Shown: piece by piece, positions 9,461 to 20,653 of the stretch
How the letters are laid out: each line of letters begins with the position of its first letter
Numbering within the stretch: position 1 is the stretch's first letter
Origin: Trichomonas vaginalis G3
Taxonomy: Eukaryota > Parabasalia > Trichomonadida > Trichomonadidae
NCBI RefSeq assembly: GCF_026262505.1
Contig: NC_067204.1
Coordinates: forward strand, 1,116,001 to 1,180,000
Direction of reading: 5' to 3'
Length of the DNA stretch: 64,000 nucleotides
Translations under genes and position numbers: made by a program
The notes under the pieces: model-generated
What the model was told of the DNA's origin: nothing
The model's database searches: none
Seen by the model: only the letters and a program-made list of their open reading frames with translations

Positions 9461-10874
9461 GAAAATTTCAAATTTTAATTTTTTGAAAAAAGAGGCCACC
9501 CGTATGTACGTTTATTTGAGAGGAGGAGGATTATATTTTTGAAAGGGTGAAACATTATGAATATGTTAATTATATAATAATATGTATTATTATAAAAAAG
9601 AAAAAATAAAGAACGTTAAAATTTTTCTTTCTTGATTTTTTACAAAATCTACTTAGAATTATGCAAAATATGACTAAATAATTATAAATTTCAAGTTAAA
9701 TTTTAATTTTGATAAATAATTTAAATTTCAAAATATCAAGTTCAGTTCGACTATGTATGTAGTAATTCCTCAATAAAGTGCCAAAACCCTATTAAAATAT
9801 ATGAACAGCTTCAACATTTTAATGTTTTTATTTAAAAATTTGATGGAATATGAGCTTCAAACAATTATTATGTAAATAAAAATAATTAAATATATGTATT
9901 TATTCGTATTACAACCGTAGTAAGTCGATTCTTCCTTTCTTCTACTGAGGTTTGAATTTGATTTCGAATTGTAAAGAGATTCAAAGGGAAAATACTAGCG
10001 GATAAAAACTACCTCCATGAAAGGGTCATAATGGACTCAAGTTGTATTTTTTGATATTTTTTGCTTTTCGAGCCTAAATAGGTAGCCAAGATAATGCCTA
10101 AAAATAAGGTTCTAAATTCTGAAGTTTACATAATTATATTTTAAAGAATAATTGCTTATTTAATAAATATATTTTTGCATTATTAGCGATGCAATTATAA
10201 ATATAATACAAACTTTTCTGAACTTTTCTCAGAAAAATATTTTGAATATATTGGAATATGAATCGCTTAAAATTGTTTCGGGATTATAAATCTATTAAGG
10301 GTGCACACGAGAGGATCATGTATTGAATTTTTTTCACAAATGTAATGGAAGTTTTGAAATAAATAACCGAGTTATTAATTTCAAAAATTTCAATATGATT
10401 TTTATGGAAGCAGAATTTAGTTTGATTATTCACTTGATTCATGATGAAAATTTAATGTGAGAAAAAAATATAAAGAAAAAAGTTAAATGATTTACATTAT
10501 ATATTATTTATCATTAATTTTATAAATATTTGAATTCTGAATCATCATTTTGTATTCGCAAATTTCAATAGCGTAAGGAAAAATTTGAATGTATTCAAAA
10601 TTTCGAATGTGCAAAAATCCGATAATAGAATTTTTGAAATATAATCAAGTTCGTGTATCTGTACTTAATCGACAAAATATAATTTTAAATTGAAAGTTTA
10701 AAACTTAATCTAATACATAAGTATACGCAAACTTTAAATTTTCTTAATTTAAATGTAATTAATACTATCAAATTTTCAATCGACATGAAAAAATCTATTT
10801 TCGTAAAACAAAATATTTGGCCCTTTGATACTCTTTCCAATTTCCTTTAATAACGCTTACATTGAATTTTTAAA
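9461..10874. other. AT-rich spacer
   Basis: I see no gene or RNA here. It carries short AT-rich inverted stretches of the kind expected by chance at this base composition. Confidence 0.55.
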
Positions 10875-10884
10875 TTGAATATTT

Positions 10885-10889
10885 TCATT
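10885..10889 (+). promoter_or_regulatory. initiator (Inr) of the second kinase
   Basis: TCATT matches the trichomonad initiator TCA(+1)Py(T/A). It lies directly before the TTG that aligns with the ATG of the paralogue at 4003. If transcription begins at the A (10887), any start upstream of it is excluded. Confidence 0.5.
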
Positions 10890-11882
10890 TTGCAAAAAAA
10901 AAAGGATCCAGATGAAGCTGAATTCTTTAAACAAAATGGTATTGTATGTCAAGAATGCATAGCCAAAGGTGGTTATGGTGTTATCTATCTTGTTTACTCC
11001 GAACAGTACAAGTCTACTTATGCACTTAAAAAAATACCAGAAAAGCTTTTCAATATTGAAGAAATTAATTGCCTGAAAGCGATTGATGATGTCAACATAG
11101 TGAGCTTATACCAATATTATAAGTTTGGAGACTCATACTATATGTTAATGGAATATTGCCCATCAGATCTCGAAAAAATCATTCAAAAATCGAAAGGTCT
11201 TCCACCCGAAATGGTAATGAGGTATTGTCATGACGTTATTGTATCAATTAAAGCATGTCATGATCGGCATATTGCTCACTCAGATATTAAGCCATCAAAT
11301 TTCATGATTGATAAGTACGGTCGTCTCAAAATTAGTGATTTTGGTCTTTCATCAATCTATAAAGATCATCCTACAAGCAATCTTTTCAAAGGGACAAGGC
11401 TTTTTATGGCACCTGAAATTTTCTTCTTCAAAGAATATGATCCAATGGCAGCAGATGTCTGGGCTATTTGTGTTACACTATTCTATATTGCAACTCGTAC
11501 TTATCCATTTTATTCAAATGATCCAAGAGTATTATTCCAGAAAATCGAAAAAGGCGTGTACAATGATAAGCTTATAGATGATCCATTGCTCAAGCTTGTT
11601 ATTTCTCGTTGCATCGAAACAGATCCGAAATACAGAGCGAAAGTTGGTGAACTCCTTGAAATGCCATACTTTGCTCCTTATAACCAACCTCAACCAGAGA
11701 GGTTGCCACTCTTTATCAGAGATCCAAATATGAAGAGTCAGCAATTAATTGTCAAACCAAATCTTACAGGAAGACGCGCTTCAATTGGTGCAATATCCCT
11801 CTTGAAGATGAAGGGCCTGATGGGATCTAGATTGCAACTTACAACTATTCCAAATAAGTCTCTTGAAACTTTTAACGTTTAA
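10890..11882 (+). CDS. Ser/Thr protein kinase lacking an ATG start
   Basis: The kinase domain is complete: AKGGYGVIY, ALKKIPEK, AHSDIKPSNF (HSD in place of HRD), SDFGLS, APEIFF and ADVWAIC, followed by a 65-residue basic tail with RRAS. The protein is about 330 residues and closely related to the kinases at 4003 and 7055. No in-frame ATG precedes the domain; the first in-frame Met is far inside, in YYMLMEY. By alignment, the ATGCAATCT of the first kinase corresponds to TTGCAAAAA here, so TTG occupies the start position. An out-of-frame ATG at 10912 would be met first. Either TTG is used, the start was recently lost, or the base is miscalled. The rest of the frame shows no damage. It converges on the minus-strand gene that ends at 11958, 75 bp away. 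Confidence 0.75.
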   Translation: MQKKKDPDEAEFFKQNGIVCQECIAKGGYGVIYLVYSEQYKSTYALKKIPEKLFNIEEINCLKAIDDVNIVSLYQYYKFGDSYYMLMEYCPSDLEKIIQKSKGLPPEMVMRYCHDVIVSIKACHDRHIAHSDIKPSNFMIDKYGRLKISDFGLSSIYKDHPTSNLFKGTRLFMAPEIFFFKEYDPMAADVWAICVTLFYIATRTYPFYSNDPRVLFQKIEKGVYNDKLIDDPLLKLVISRCIETDPKYRAKVGELLEMPYFAPYNQPQPERLPLFIRDPNMKSQQLIVKPNLTGRRASIGAISLLKMKGLMGSRLQLTTIPNKSLETFNV

Positions 11883-11957
11883 TTTCAATTTTTCTTCAAT
11901 GTTATAATTAATAAAGAATGTTTTCTTTTTAAAAAATAAAAACAAACAAAATATAAT

Positions 11958-14018
11958 TTAATTTGGACCAATTAAATCTTGGAGCTCTTGAAGAGCAAAC
12001 TTTCGATTGTTCTTACTTTGAGGTATTTTGAATGCCTGTGAAGGGCTTTCTATCATCGAAAGTGCTTGAATCGCTTGAGGATCTTCAGTTGCAGGGGAAT
12101 TATTATGAAAGGCAATGTGGAATCCTGCCCTGAACTCGGGAAAAATTTCTTTTGGTGCTCTTCTGAGAGATCGCTGAAATTTCATGAAATCGTCTCTTAC
12201 TTCAGAAAGTTTTCTCAGCAGAGGATGCGTTTCTGGCGTATTTGCAGGAGATGATGATGCATTATTGTTCATCACCTCTTCTGTGAGTATTGTTACCGAT
12301 GAAATCGGCTTCGTTTCGGATACTACTTTAAATCTTGGATCAAGATCCGACCATTCTTTTGCAGCTTCGTGTGCATCGTGTGCAGATGTGATGGTCAGGT
12401 CACGCTGCGTGCGACGCCTTAGTGCAAAACTTTCCTTTTTAATGACATTTTCAAGTTGTAATTTATATTTTCGCAATTTCTTCATATTTCGCTTAAATTT
12501 CTTTTCAAAAAAGATCTCTGGTGTAATTTTGAATGATTTGTGCGTCTTGATTAGATCTTGTCTCATATCTCTCCAACCGTAAATTAAAATTAAATGGTAA
12601 AGGACAGTTCGTAGTTGGAAACGATTTAATGTTTCAAGAGAACCGCATGGATCCTCTTGAGTAAATTGATTTTGAAGCGCGTCAATAAGATTAGAAGTTG
12701 GAGCTTTAAGAGTGTATTGTAGATCAAGATCGGTAACTTCTGTGAACATAAAAACACTTCTCCTCTTCCTATGTGACTGTTGGACTTGCTGATGAGTTTT
12801 AAATGGAGAAAAAATTTTCTGGCATTTCATTCCAGCGTTGAATTTAAAGCATTCAAAGAGATATCGCTTCACCGTAATTTGGCGTGAATCGTTAATTGCG
12901 AAGGCAGCAAAGGAATGGGATGTATGAGACTTTGCAATTCGATTTTTCCAAAGTACAAACGCTTTAATAAATGTATAGTGTATAAAATCGCCTTGCATAA
13001 GGTAAAAGAAAGGTGTGAGCTCATTTCGATGCTTGCGAATGCTATATGTGATGAGGGAATCTGATATTAAGTAATCTGAACTATTTTTCTGCCAAATAGT
13101 AAAGTATTTCTTAAATAGTTGAAGGTTAGTGCGAATTTGAAGTAAATTTAAAGCATTTCGATTCAGTATTTTTCTGTCTATTAACAAATACCAATTCGAA
13201 ATAATTTTATGCTTCTTTTGTTTAATGAAATGTTGTAACTTTCCGTTATATTGCAAAATCTTAAGGCATTTTGTCAATAATAACTTATTAAGTTTATAAG
13301 GGCTAATTGCAATATTTTTATTCTTTTGCTCAACCATATAATTGTTTAGGGCTGCAAAAGAACGGATAATAAGGTGATGTCGTCTAAATTTAATTGAATT
13401 TTTATCTAATTTTTCTTGTCGACGGATGTTTGCATGATAAATATTCCATTCTATGAGAAAGTACTTATAGCACTCGTATTTGTAGAATTTATTGTGGTTT
13501 TTCATTATATTAATCCGTTTGAGAATTTGAAAAGCCCAAAATAAAGGACCAAATTGTTTTCTCATCAAATATGAAGAGTATGCTGATGGTATTCTCTTCA
13601 TAACGTGGAAATCTTCAGCTAATTCGTGCCATTTCATCATGATAGGATGGACAAAATTGTATTTAATTGATAAAGGTTTCATCTTCACAGGCTCTTTAAT
13701 AACACGATTTTTTCTTCTCTCCATTGTCTCTCTCCAATGCTGCTGAATAACGCTTGCAGCTATGTCTTCCTCGGCTTTTCGAACTTGGGATTGAATAAAG
13801 TCATTTATTTGGTCTTTCGATGAATATTCTGACTTTTTACGTAAGTTCTCAATCCTAGGGCTGTCTGGGATTTTTAGCTTATCGCACTTCTGTAATACCC
13901 CTGGGCCAGATGGAACGCCGGGAAGCCTTTTGATAGGAAGGCCTCTCACTCTTGATGTAGCCGGAGCTCTGACAACTGGTACATGTTCGCGTAGGAGCCG
14001 AGGAGTTAAGCTCCTCAT
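11958..14018 (-). CDS. IQ-motif protein with Sfi1-like Trp-rich helices
   Basis: The protein is 686 residues and basic. It has an IQ-type segment at about 88-105 (ASVIQQHWRETMERRK), a probable binding site for calmodulin or centrin. From about 120 to 400 there are repeated helices, each with an aromatic or Trp-containing core (MMKWHELA, FFLIEWNIY-type, FTIWQKN, FVLWKNR). This pattern recalls the centrin-binding repeats of Sfi1. The C-terminal third is charged and probably disordered. I infer a cytoskeletal or basal-body role, since trichomonads have elaborate centrin-containing structures, but no specific family is certain. The ATG at 14018 is preceded by TTCAAAT at 14031-14037, a near-match to the initiator. 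The coding frame is intact, and several antisense frames across it are shadows. Confidence 0.65.
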   Translation of the reverse strand: MRSLTPRLLREHVPVVRAPATSRVRGLPIKRLPGVPSGPGVLQKCDKLKIPDSPRIENLRKKSEYSSKDQINDFIQSQVRKAEEDIAASVIQQHWRETMERRKNRVIKEPVKMKPLSIKYNFVHPIMMKWHELAEDFHVMKRIPSAYSSYLMRKQFGPLFWAFQILKRINIMKNHNKFYKYECYKYFLIEWNIYHANIRRQEKLDKNSIKFRRHHLIIRSFAALNNYMVEQKNKNIAISPYKLNKLLLTKCLKILQYNGKLQHFIKQKKHKIISNWYLLIDRKILNRNALNLLQIRTNLQLFKKYFTIWQKNSSDYLISDSLITYSIRKHRNELTPFFYLMQGDFIHYTFIKAFVLWKNRIAKSHTSHSFAAFAINDSRQITVKRYLFECFKFNAGMKCQKIFSPFKTHQQVQQSHRKRRSVFMFTEVTDLDLQYTLKAPTSNLIDALQNQFTQEDPCGSLETLNRFQLRTVLYHLILIYGWRDMRQDLIKTHKSFKITPEIFFEKKFKRNMKKLRKYKLQLENVIKKESFALRRRTQRDLTITSAHDAHEAAKEWSDLDPRFKVVSETKPISSVTILTEEVMNNNASSSPANTPETHPLLRKLSEVRDDFMKFQRSLRRAPKEIFPEFRAGFHIAFHNNSPATEDPQAIQALSMIESPSQAFKIPQSKNNRKFALQELQDLIGPN

Positions 14019-14638
14019 CGCGAAATTTATATTTGAAAACGAATTTTTCAGAAAGAATAATATTTAAAACTTAAAAAATTAGTTTTCTTTATTGAAAAAT
14101 GCAATTTCAAAAAATATTTAGAAATTTTTGAAATGATAAAACAATCAAAATATTAAAGTTATTCCTAAATAGATAACAAATCATCATAAACATCTTATTA
14201 ATCAGAAATAGATTTTTCAAAACATCACTAATCGATTCTTTAATTTAGTAATTACATTTTGAATGCTTTGTGTGATTGGAAAATTATAATCTTATCCTGA
14301 TATTAAATAAATCCTTTTATAAACTTTCAAAATTTTAGCATTTTACAGGATCTTTTGTATTGTTTATCTTCCAAAAATTTGTTCCTTCAATGATATGATT
14401 GAATTTTAAATTTCCACATGGATTGATGAATGATGTAATGAATAATTTAATAAATTGTTATATGAAATAAATAGCATAAACAACCAAGCTAGCGATTATG
14501 ATTTTATGTATTGGTTAATCTTCAAAAATTTTCAATGAGAAAATTTTCAAAATTTTACGCCAAAGTAACTATTCTATTTTTTCCTTTTATTTATTTTTTT
14601 TTGAAAAAAAAATTTAGTTTTTTTCTTTCGAAGATTTG
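14019..14638. other. AT-rich spacer between divergent genes
   Basis: No gene is seen. It must hold the promoters of the IQ protein (minus) and the initiator-binding protein (plus). Confidence 0.55.
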
Positions 14639-15445
14639 ATGTATGAAAATGATTTAACTCAAATTAAACCAGTATATTATGATATGCTGACAAAGCAGGA
14701 TCAATCCGCATATGACAAACTCCGCGCGATTGTTTCTTCAAATGAAAACAAATACATTAAAAATCAAAGGTGCCAAACAATTCAAGCTGCTTTTAATATG
14801 ATACGAGAATATTGCGTCAGAGATGATGAAGATGATTGGAAACGCTACTTGACATGCGGGATTTGCTGGATCGATAATGATATTGCTATTAATATTCGAC
14901 ATCTTCGGTTATTATTAAATAAATGCAAATCTTCAATTAACGGAGCACTTGTAAAAATGGGCTATGGAGCTGAAATGAATAAAGGCGATGGCTGCAATGC
15001 GCTCATTTCTAAAATACCGTTTTTAAAGGGTAATTTTATGGAGCAACGTCAATGGACTATCAGGCGAAAGGTTTTGATGTCACCTAGGCCAACACAAATG
15101 TTTACTCCTTTATATTCTCCGTATATGAAAACACCTCAACCAATGATGCTCCAATTGCCTCTTTTAGGATTTCAGCCATACATAGAGAAAGCAAAGCTAT
15201 TTGGCCAGCCAATGTGCTGCAATAACAACTACGCCCAAACTCAATTAAGCAATGAAGATCAGAAAGAAACGTTTCAAAAAGATCTCCCAATCCCACAGAA
15301 TTCGGCTCTTGCTCAAAATCAACAACAAAATACTAAGGATTATAACGATCATATGTTTGAAGAGTTTGAGATGGATGCTGCTTGCTGCATGCCAATTGAA
15401 TGGGTAGATGATATAAATGAAGATGAAGTTTTAGGCTGGAGCTGA
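14639..15445 (+). CDS. initiator-binding domain (IBD) transcription factor
   Basis: The N-terminal 145 residues match the IBD of trichomonad initiator-binding protein IBP39 and its relatives. Recognisable parts are YYDMLTKQDQSAYDKLR (about 13-29), DDEDDWKRYLTCGICWI (62-78), AINIRHLRLLLNKCKSSING (83-102) and IPFLKGNFMEQRQWTIRRK (126-144). The IBD binds the TCA-type initiator at the start of most trichomonad protein-coding genes, so this protein probably acts in the nucleus to choose transcription starts or bind related promoter motifs. The C-terminal part is Gln/Asn- and Pro-rich, ends in an acidic stretch and may be an activation or polymerase-contacting region. I use the ATG at 14639. The family is known only from parabasalids, which fixes the lineage of the window. 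Confidence 0.85.
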   Translation: MYENDLTQIKPVYYDMLTKQDQSAYDKLRAIVSSNENKYIKNQRCQTIQAAFNMIREYCVRDDEDDWKRYLTCGICWIDNDIAINIRHLRLLLNKCKSSINGALVKMGYGAEMNKGDGCNALISKIPFLKGNFMEQRQWTIRRKVLMSPRPTQMFTPLYSPYMKTPQPMMLQLPLLGFQPYIEKAKLFGQPMCCNNNYAQTQLSNEDQKETFQKDLPIPQNSALAQNQQQNTKDYNDHMFEEFEMDAACCMPIEWVDDINEDEVLGWS

Positions 15446-16008
15446 TTTTTCATTTTGTTTCTAATAAATTACTTTTGTAAATATTACTATGATAGAACAT
15501 CTAATTAATCGTATTTTCAAGTTTTCTAGCTTATTAGTATGCGTTTTTAAGGAGTAAAGTAAACAATACTTTCTATATTTTTTTTGATCGTTAAAAAATT
15601 TATGACACCATTCATAAAATACTAGTTTATATTATATCATCTAACACTGATTATTGGTTTCGTATAATGATATTGAATGAAATTATACAAAAAAAATTAG
15701 TAAATATTATTAATATGCTTTTTATAATCAAGTTATCACGATTAAAAAAAAATAATCATAAGGAATTCGATAGGATTTGAAAAAAAAGCAAATATATTTA
15801 TTTTTTGTAAGCTTCAGCATATTAATCAGATATACCCTGATGATTATTCATGAAAATTTTCAAATTGAGAAATCATTTCAATTTTTTCTGAAAATTTTCC
15901 GACATTACAAAACAACAATAAATATAACAATTATAGATTAAATAAACTGCTTATATAAGTTGAGATGTTTTTTTTTTCTAATCTCAATTTTTTTTCAGAA
16001 TATCATTC
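15446..16008. other. AT-rich spacer
   Basis: Nothing beyond AT-rich sequence with loose self-complementarity is seen. Confidence 0.55.
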
Positions 16009-17270
16009 TATTGTAATAAACAGAAATTCATCAAAAGTGACAGCTCTCAATTTTTTGACATTTGTAAATTCTAAATTGAATGAGAAAAATGAAATAATAC
16101 TAAGCATAATACAATATTCGAGATTTAATTATAATTAGGAAAAAGTTAGTTTTGAGAGTACTTTTCATAGGCATATAGAATGAAATCTTCTGAAAAATAA
16201 TATCACATAAACTCATATTATTTTCTAATATATAACTATTTTATATAAAAATCAAATTCAATGATCTTAAAAGCGAAGGATAAACCTCAAAATTTACGAA
16301 TATAATGAGTGGGAATATAATGCTTATCTATCATAAAACCATATGAAATATCAATTTTTGCTTTACGCCTAATTTTTGACGACAATTAGCAAAAAATGTT
16401 AAATGTTAACACTCAGTCCATTTGAATATGAAAAATAAAATTGACTTTGATTAAATGTTTTTATTTATCATGCAATTCTTCTTGCGACCAAAGATTTGAA
16501 TAAAAGTTCAAAAAATAAAGATAGCTTAAAAAATAATATACGGTAGTGTTTACTAATAGATGAATAGTATATAAATTCTATTAAAATGGATTTGATCCAA
16601 AAAAATATATAAAATTTGATCATAAATAAAATCGTTTTAAATTACTTCTTCATTTAAATTATAACAATTATTTTTGGTTTTATATTTTTTTGGATCAAAT
16701 CCATTTTAATAGAATTTATATACTATTCATCTATTAGTAAACACTACCGTATTATTACTTTTTAAGCTATCTTATTTTTTGAACTTTTATTCAAATCTTT
16801 GGTCGCAAGAAGAATTGCATGATAAATAAAAACATTTAATCAAGTCAATTTTATTTTTCATATTCAAATGGACTGAGTGTTAACATTTAACATTTTTTTG
16901 CTAATTGTCGTCAAAAATTAGGCGTAAAGCAAAAAATGATATTTCATATGGTTTTATGATAGATAAGCATTATATTCCCACTCATTATATTCGTAAATTT
17001 TGAGGTTTATCCTTCGCTTTTAAGATCATTGAATTTGATTTTTATATAAAATAGTTATATATTAGAAAATAATATGAGTTTATGTGATATTATTTTTCAG
17101 AAGATTTTGTGTTCTTCTTCAAAATTTTACTTTTTTATTAAAAAGAATCTTTACAAAATATACATTTACTTTAATTAATATTTAAAAACGTGCTCTATCA
17201 AAAGTTCCAAAAATTCAATATTTTAGCTTTTCTGAGGTGTCACTTTTGATGAATTTCTGTTTACAACACT
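16009..17270. mobile_element. fold-back (giant palindrome) element, about 1.25 kb
   Basis: The ends are perfect 26-bp inverted repeats TAAACAGAAATTCATCAAAA plus GTGACA (16017-16042 and 17238-17263). The interior is two arms of about 430 bp, 16183-16614 and 16678-17107, almost exactly complementary, around a spacer of about 65 bp. No protein is encoded. It is probably a non-autonomous DNA transposon of the fold-back or MULE-derived MITE type. The near-perfect arms imply recent origin or correction between arms. No clear target duplication is visible. The left end, about 120 bp, recurs at 20534-20653. Confidence 0.75.
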
Positions 17271-18425
17271 ATCAATATTCAAATATGTCAGATGATTTAT
17301 CGTTTGATGTTACTCCAAGATAAAGGTACATTCACTAGGCGATAACAGTAAAATGGGATGAAAATAGGATAAATAGCATCCCTATATAGTGCCTAACAAT
17401 ATTTATACGGGCCAAAAAAAATTTGGCTAGAGATTTGGCGAGTTATAAAACTTAGAAAATTGAGAGGGATTTTTATTTTTGAATTTTTTTTGGAAAGTTA
17501 AAATTGCGATTAAAAATCGATTTCCGGGAGAACTAAGCATCTCATCATATATTTAAATCGATAAAAATATTAAAGAATAGTTGAATAGTATAACAACGTG
17601 AAATTATGGCTGAATCTACAGAAAAAATGAACATATTTGACATTTTTGAAAATTCATACGTTAGATGGTGACAGACTCATAAACTATACTTTAGCTAAGA
17701 TTGATATATGGTTTCAACAACACATAGTTAAAATCGTAAAAATATTTTAGATTTCAAAAAGATATATATGGTAATATAATGGAACAAAGTCAACAAATAG
17801 CATGTTAAATATGTTATAATTAACTTTTTATTAGATCCAATAGTAGATATCGAATGGTTTCCAGCTTTATGGTTAAATATTTTCTTTTCGAGCTTCTCTT
17901 TAACTGTTGTATTAAGGTTGTAAATTTTTGATGCTAGAAACTATGGAATCTTCTTTGCTGCTGCATTTTTCTTGAGAGTTCTTGCAATTTCGAATAGATC
18001 TGCGCATTGTATGAAATGGAGGCTTTAAAATATCTTGAATCATAATAGGACTGCTTTTCCAAAGGAATGCTTACTTGTAAATCAGAGAGTTTCAAAATTG
18101 AGAGCAAGATTATCATCATAACTTTCGATTTTGCTGCGAAAAAGGAAGACAAGTAATTAACAAATCATTTACTGTTGTTCATCAAAAGAAGAAAACTTTG
18201 ATAACAACTAATGATGATAAAATCAAGCTATCTTTTAATATTTTAAATTGATAAGACATTCAAAATATTTGAATGGTTTAAAATATTTTCTTTTAATTTC
18301 TATAAGATATTATCATGATTATATAATAAAATTTAAATTTTTATTCAAAAAGGCAATATTTCAAAGAGATTGGGACAAAGTTGCAATTCGGCACTTTTTG
18401 TAAAAAAAAATGGGGTCATACTCAT
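17271..18425. other. AT-rich spacer
   Basis: No supported gene. A 72-codon minus-strand frame (17934-18152) is open but has no family features, and I do not call it. Confidence 0.5.
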
Positions 18426-18710
18426 AATGGATAAAGACTTATAGCCAAGTCTTGATATCATGCAGGGAGAATATACATAGATAAGCAATTATATTTTATA
18501 GTAGTATTATTCAGAAATTCTTACAATTTACAATACAATTTTCAAAAATGGATAAAGACTTATACCAAGTCTTGATATCATGCAGGGAGAATATACATAG
18601 ATAAGCAATTATATTTTATAGTAGTAGTATTCAGAAATTCTTACAATTTACAATACAATTTTCAAAAATGGATAAAGACTTATAGCCAAGTCTTGATATC
18701 ATGCAGGGAG
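18426..18710. repeat. 120-bp tandem repeat, 2.4 copies
   Basis: Units begin at 18426, 18547 and 18667 with AATGGATAAAGACTTAT. Each holds a small palindrome, GACTTATAGCCAAGTC. It sits just beyond the 3' end of the Mutator-like transposase gene and could be the sub-terminal region of that element, though I could not match the two sides as inverted repeats. Confidence 0.85.
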
Positions 18711-18920
18711 ACTCTCTACAAATACAAAAATTGATTATCATAAGGAAATACAAATTTATCAATTTTCATGTGAAAATTACATAAATTTGTTCTCCAATAA
18801 ATAGCAATAATACTTTGAATGTTATATTAAGTAATATAGCTTCAGGTAAATAAGCTTACACTTCAAAAATATACTGTTTATTCATTAATTTTTAAAAAAG
18901 TCCAAATTATCTAATCTTGC

Positions 18921-20429
18921 TTACTCTTCCTTTAAACTTCTTTGTGCCAAATTTAATATTGCCTTCAAAGATGGAATAAGGACATTAGGTTCAATCCTTC
19001 GGCTTTCGACAATTTCCAAAATGTGTTGAATTAATTTCAAACATTCATCGTGTTTTGAAGCTCTTTGCTCAACAATCTGATTACCTGCCCTTGTAAGAAT
19101 TCTTACTGCTCTATCTTCATTCAAAACATTAGCGACTTGAACCTTAATAATCGCATTTGGAATCACAACAGTGATGAGAGTTATGACGATGTCATCAATG
19201 CGCTCATTTTTCTTACCCAAGAAAAATGTTTGCTTTAATTGATGAAAGTGTGATTCCGCAATGTTATTCGTGGAATCACCTTCTCCACGATATAACATCA
19301 TCCAATGTTCTTTGGTTCTTCTCCATTGTTTATCGAAATACTTCAAAGCGTGCGGTTCTTCTTCTTCTAACATTGTTGTCAAGAACTCATATGTTTCATC
19401 AGACTCTTCAGCCAGCTTTTCTGCATTCGTTGCATCTGCACGTAATGTCAAAAAGTCCATTGCTAAATAGAAGTTCTCAAAATTCTGTGGATTGTCAAAA
19501 TAGCTTCCAACTTTTGCACATGCGCGTAAAACATGCACAGCGCACCAACTGAGCTGCGCAAGAGGAAATCCGTCCTCAATTGCGCGAGCAATGTTTAGCG
19601 CACAGTCAGAGCTCCAATGCTGTGGATCCAGGTGCGCAAACTCACAGAATTTCACCCAACATTCTTGAATTTTTTCAGATGTCTGAGGGTTCACTAAAAA
19701 ATAGCAAAAGGGGAAAATTGTGTTTTGACTTGTTTTCATTGTTACTGCAAACAATTGGATCTTTCCTTTAATTAAAGAATGAGTGGAATCGACGTGGAGA
19801 GGGTTATCAATGCTATGCACCAATTCTTTTGCAGCAAAAGGTGCATATATGATTGTAAACTCGGAAAAATCTCCATTGTAATCAAATTGAACGAGATCAT
19901 CTGGGCACTCTTCCTGTAAATTATTCAAAAATGCTTCCAAAGAAGTGTAAGGATCGTTTGATAATCTTTGTGCAATAATCTCATCAAGGCGATAAAATTT
20001 GTGCTTTAAAGCATCAGTAGACTGCGCGAAAAGTTTCATCGTTTCTTTGTTATTCGTATCAATTCCGAACTTATCAAAAAATGCTTTTTGAGCAAGAAAT
20101 TGCTTTCCACCGTTTTTAATATAAAGTTCGATCCATTTTTGATAAAATTTACTCGCGTAATGTGAACCCATTTCAACTCCTATATGATGGCAATGTTATT
20201 CATTAACTTTGCTTATAGTAAACACTCCATTTTGTTCTTCAACCCTAAATTTTGCCTTGCATAGGGGATACGAACATGAATAAGTGACATATTGCTTTGG
20301 AGATCCCGTTCTTCTTCTGTATGGGACACCGCCCTTGACTTCCTGTTTAATACCAAAAGCAATAAGCTCCTCTAAGTCCACCGAAATCATAAAAATGAAG
20401 TGATTTTGAAAAGAGTTAACAAAATTCAA
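18921..20429 (-). pseudogene. Mutator-like (MULE) transposase with N-terminal zinc finger, one in-frame stop
   Basis: The gene reads leftwards from 20429. Residues 1-77 contain a WRKY/FLYWCH-like finger: YSCSYPLCKAKFRVEE, whose second half would be a His pair. A TAA at 20196-20198 interrupts the frame just there. The same frame continues HCHHIGVE into the ATG at 20171, so the His pair lies after the stop. The 416-residue remainder is a complete MULE core: first Asp in HVDSTHSLI (128 of that ORF), second Asp in WSSDCALNI (189), a C-x2-H pair in SWCAVHVLRAC (210-213) and the Glu in NNIAESHFHQLK (306). It would excise and insert a MULE element. With the stop, only a finger-less product starting at 20171 could be made, unless there is read-through. 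Terminal repeats were not resolved. Confidence 0.8.
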
Positions 20430-20533
20430 ATCACATCAAAAACAAAAACACATAAAAAATATTTTATTATACTCATTCGAAATTAAAAATAATAAAATTT
20501 ATATATATTAATTTCATTAAATCAAGGTTAAAA

Positions 20534-20653
20534 ATTGTAATAAACAGAAATTCATCAAAAGTGACAGCTCTCAATTTTTTGACATTTGTAAATTCTCAAT
20601 TGAATGAGAAAAATGAAATAATACTAATCATAATACAATATTCTAGATTTAAA
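20534..20653. repeat. left end of a second fold-back element, cut by the Polinton
   Basis: About 120 bp match 16009-16132 in the same orientation, beginning ATTGTAATAAACAGAAATTC. The match stops where a poly(A) run and the first Polinton begin. This looks like a Polinton landing inside an older fold-back element, with the other part of the target displaced. Confidence 0.75.

Noticed and set aside
12184-12582. Plus-strand frame across the IQ-protein gene
   Set aside because: It is antisense to a clear long gene, and its composition is that of a shadow frame.
17934-18152. Minus-strand frame of 72 codons, coiled-coil-like
   Set aside because: It is short, isolated in AT-rich spacer, and has no recognisable domain. 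It could be a small gene but is not supported.
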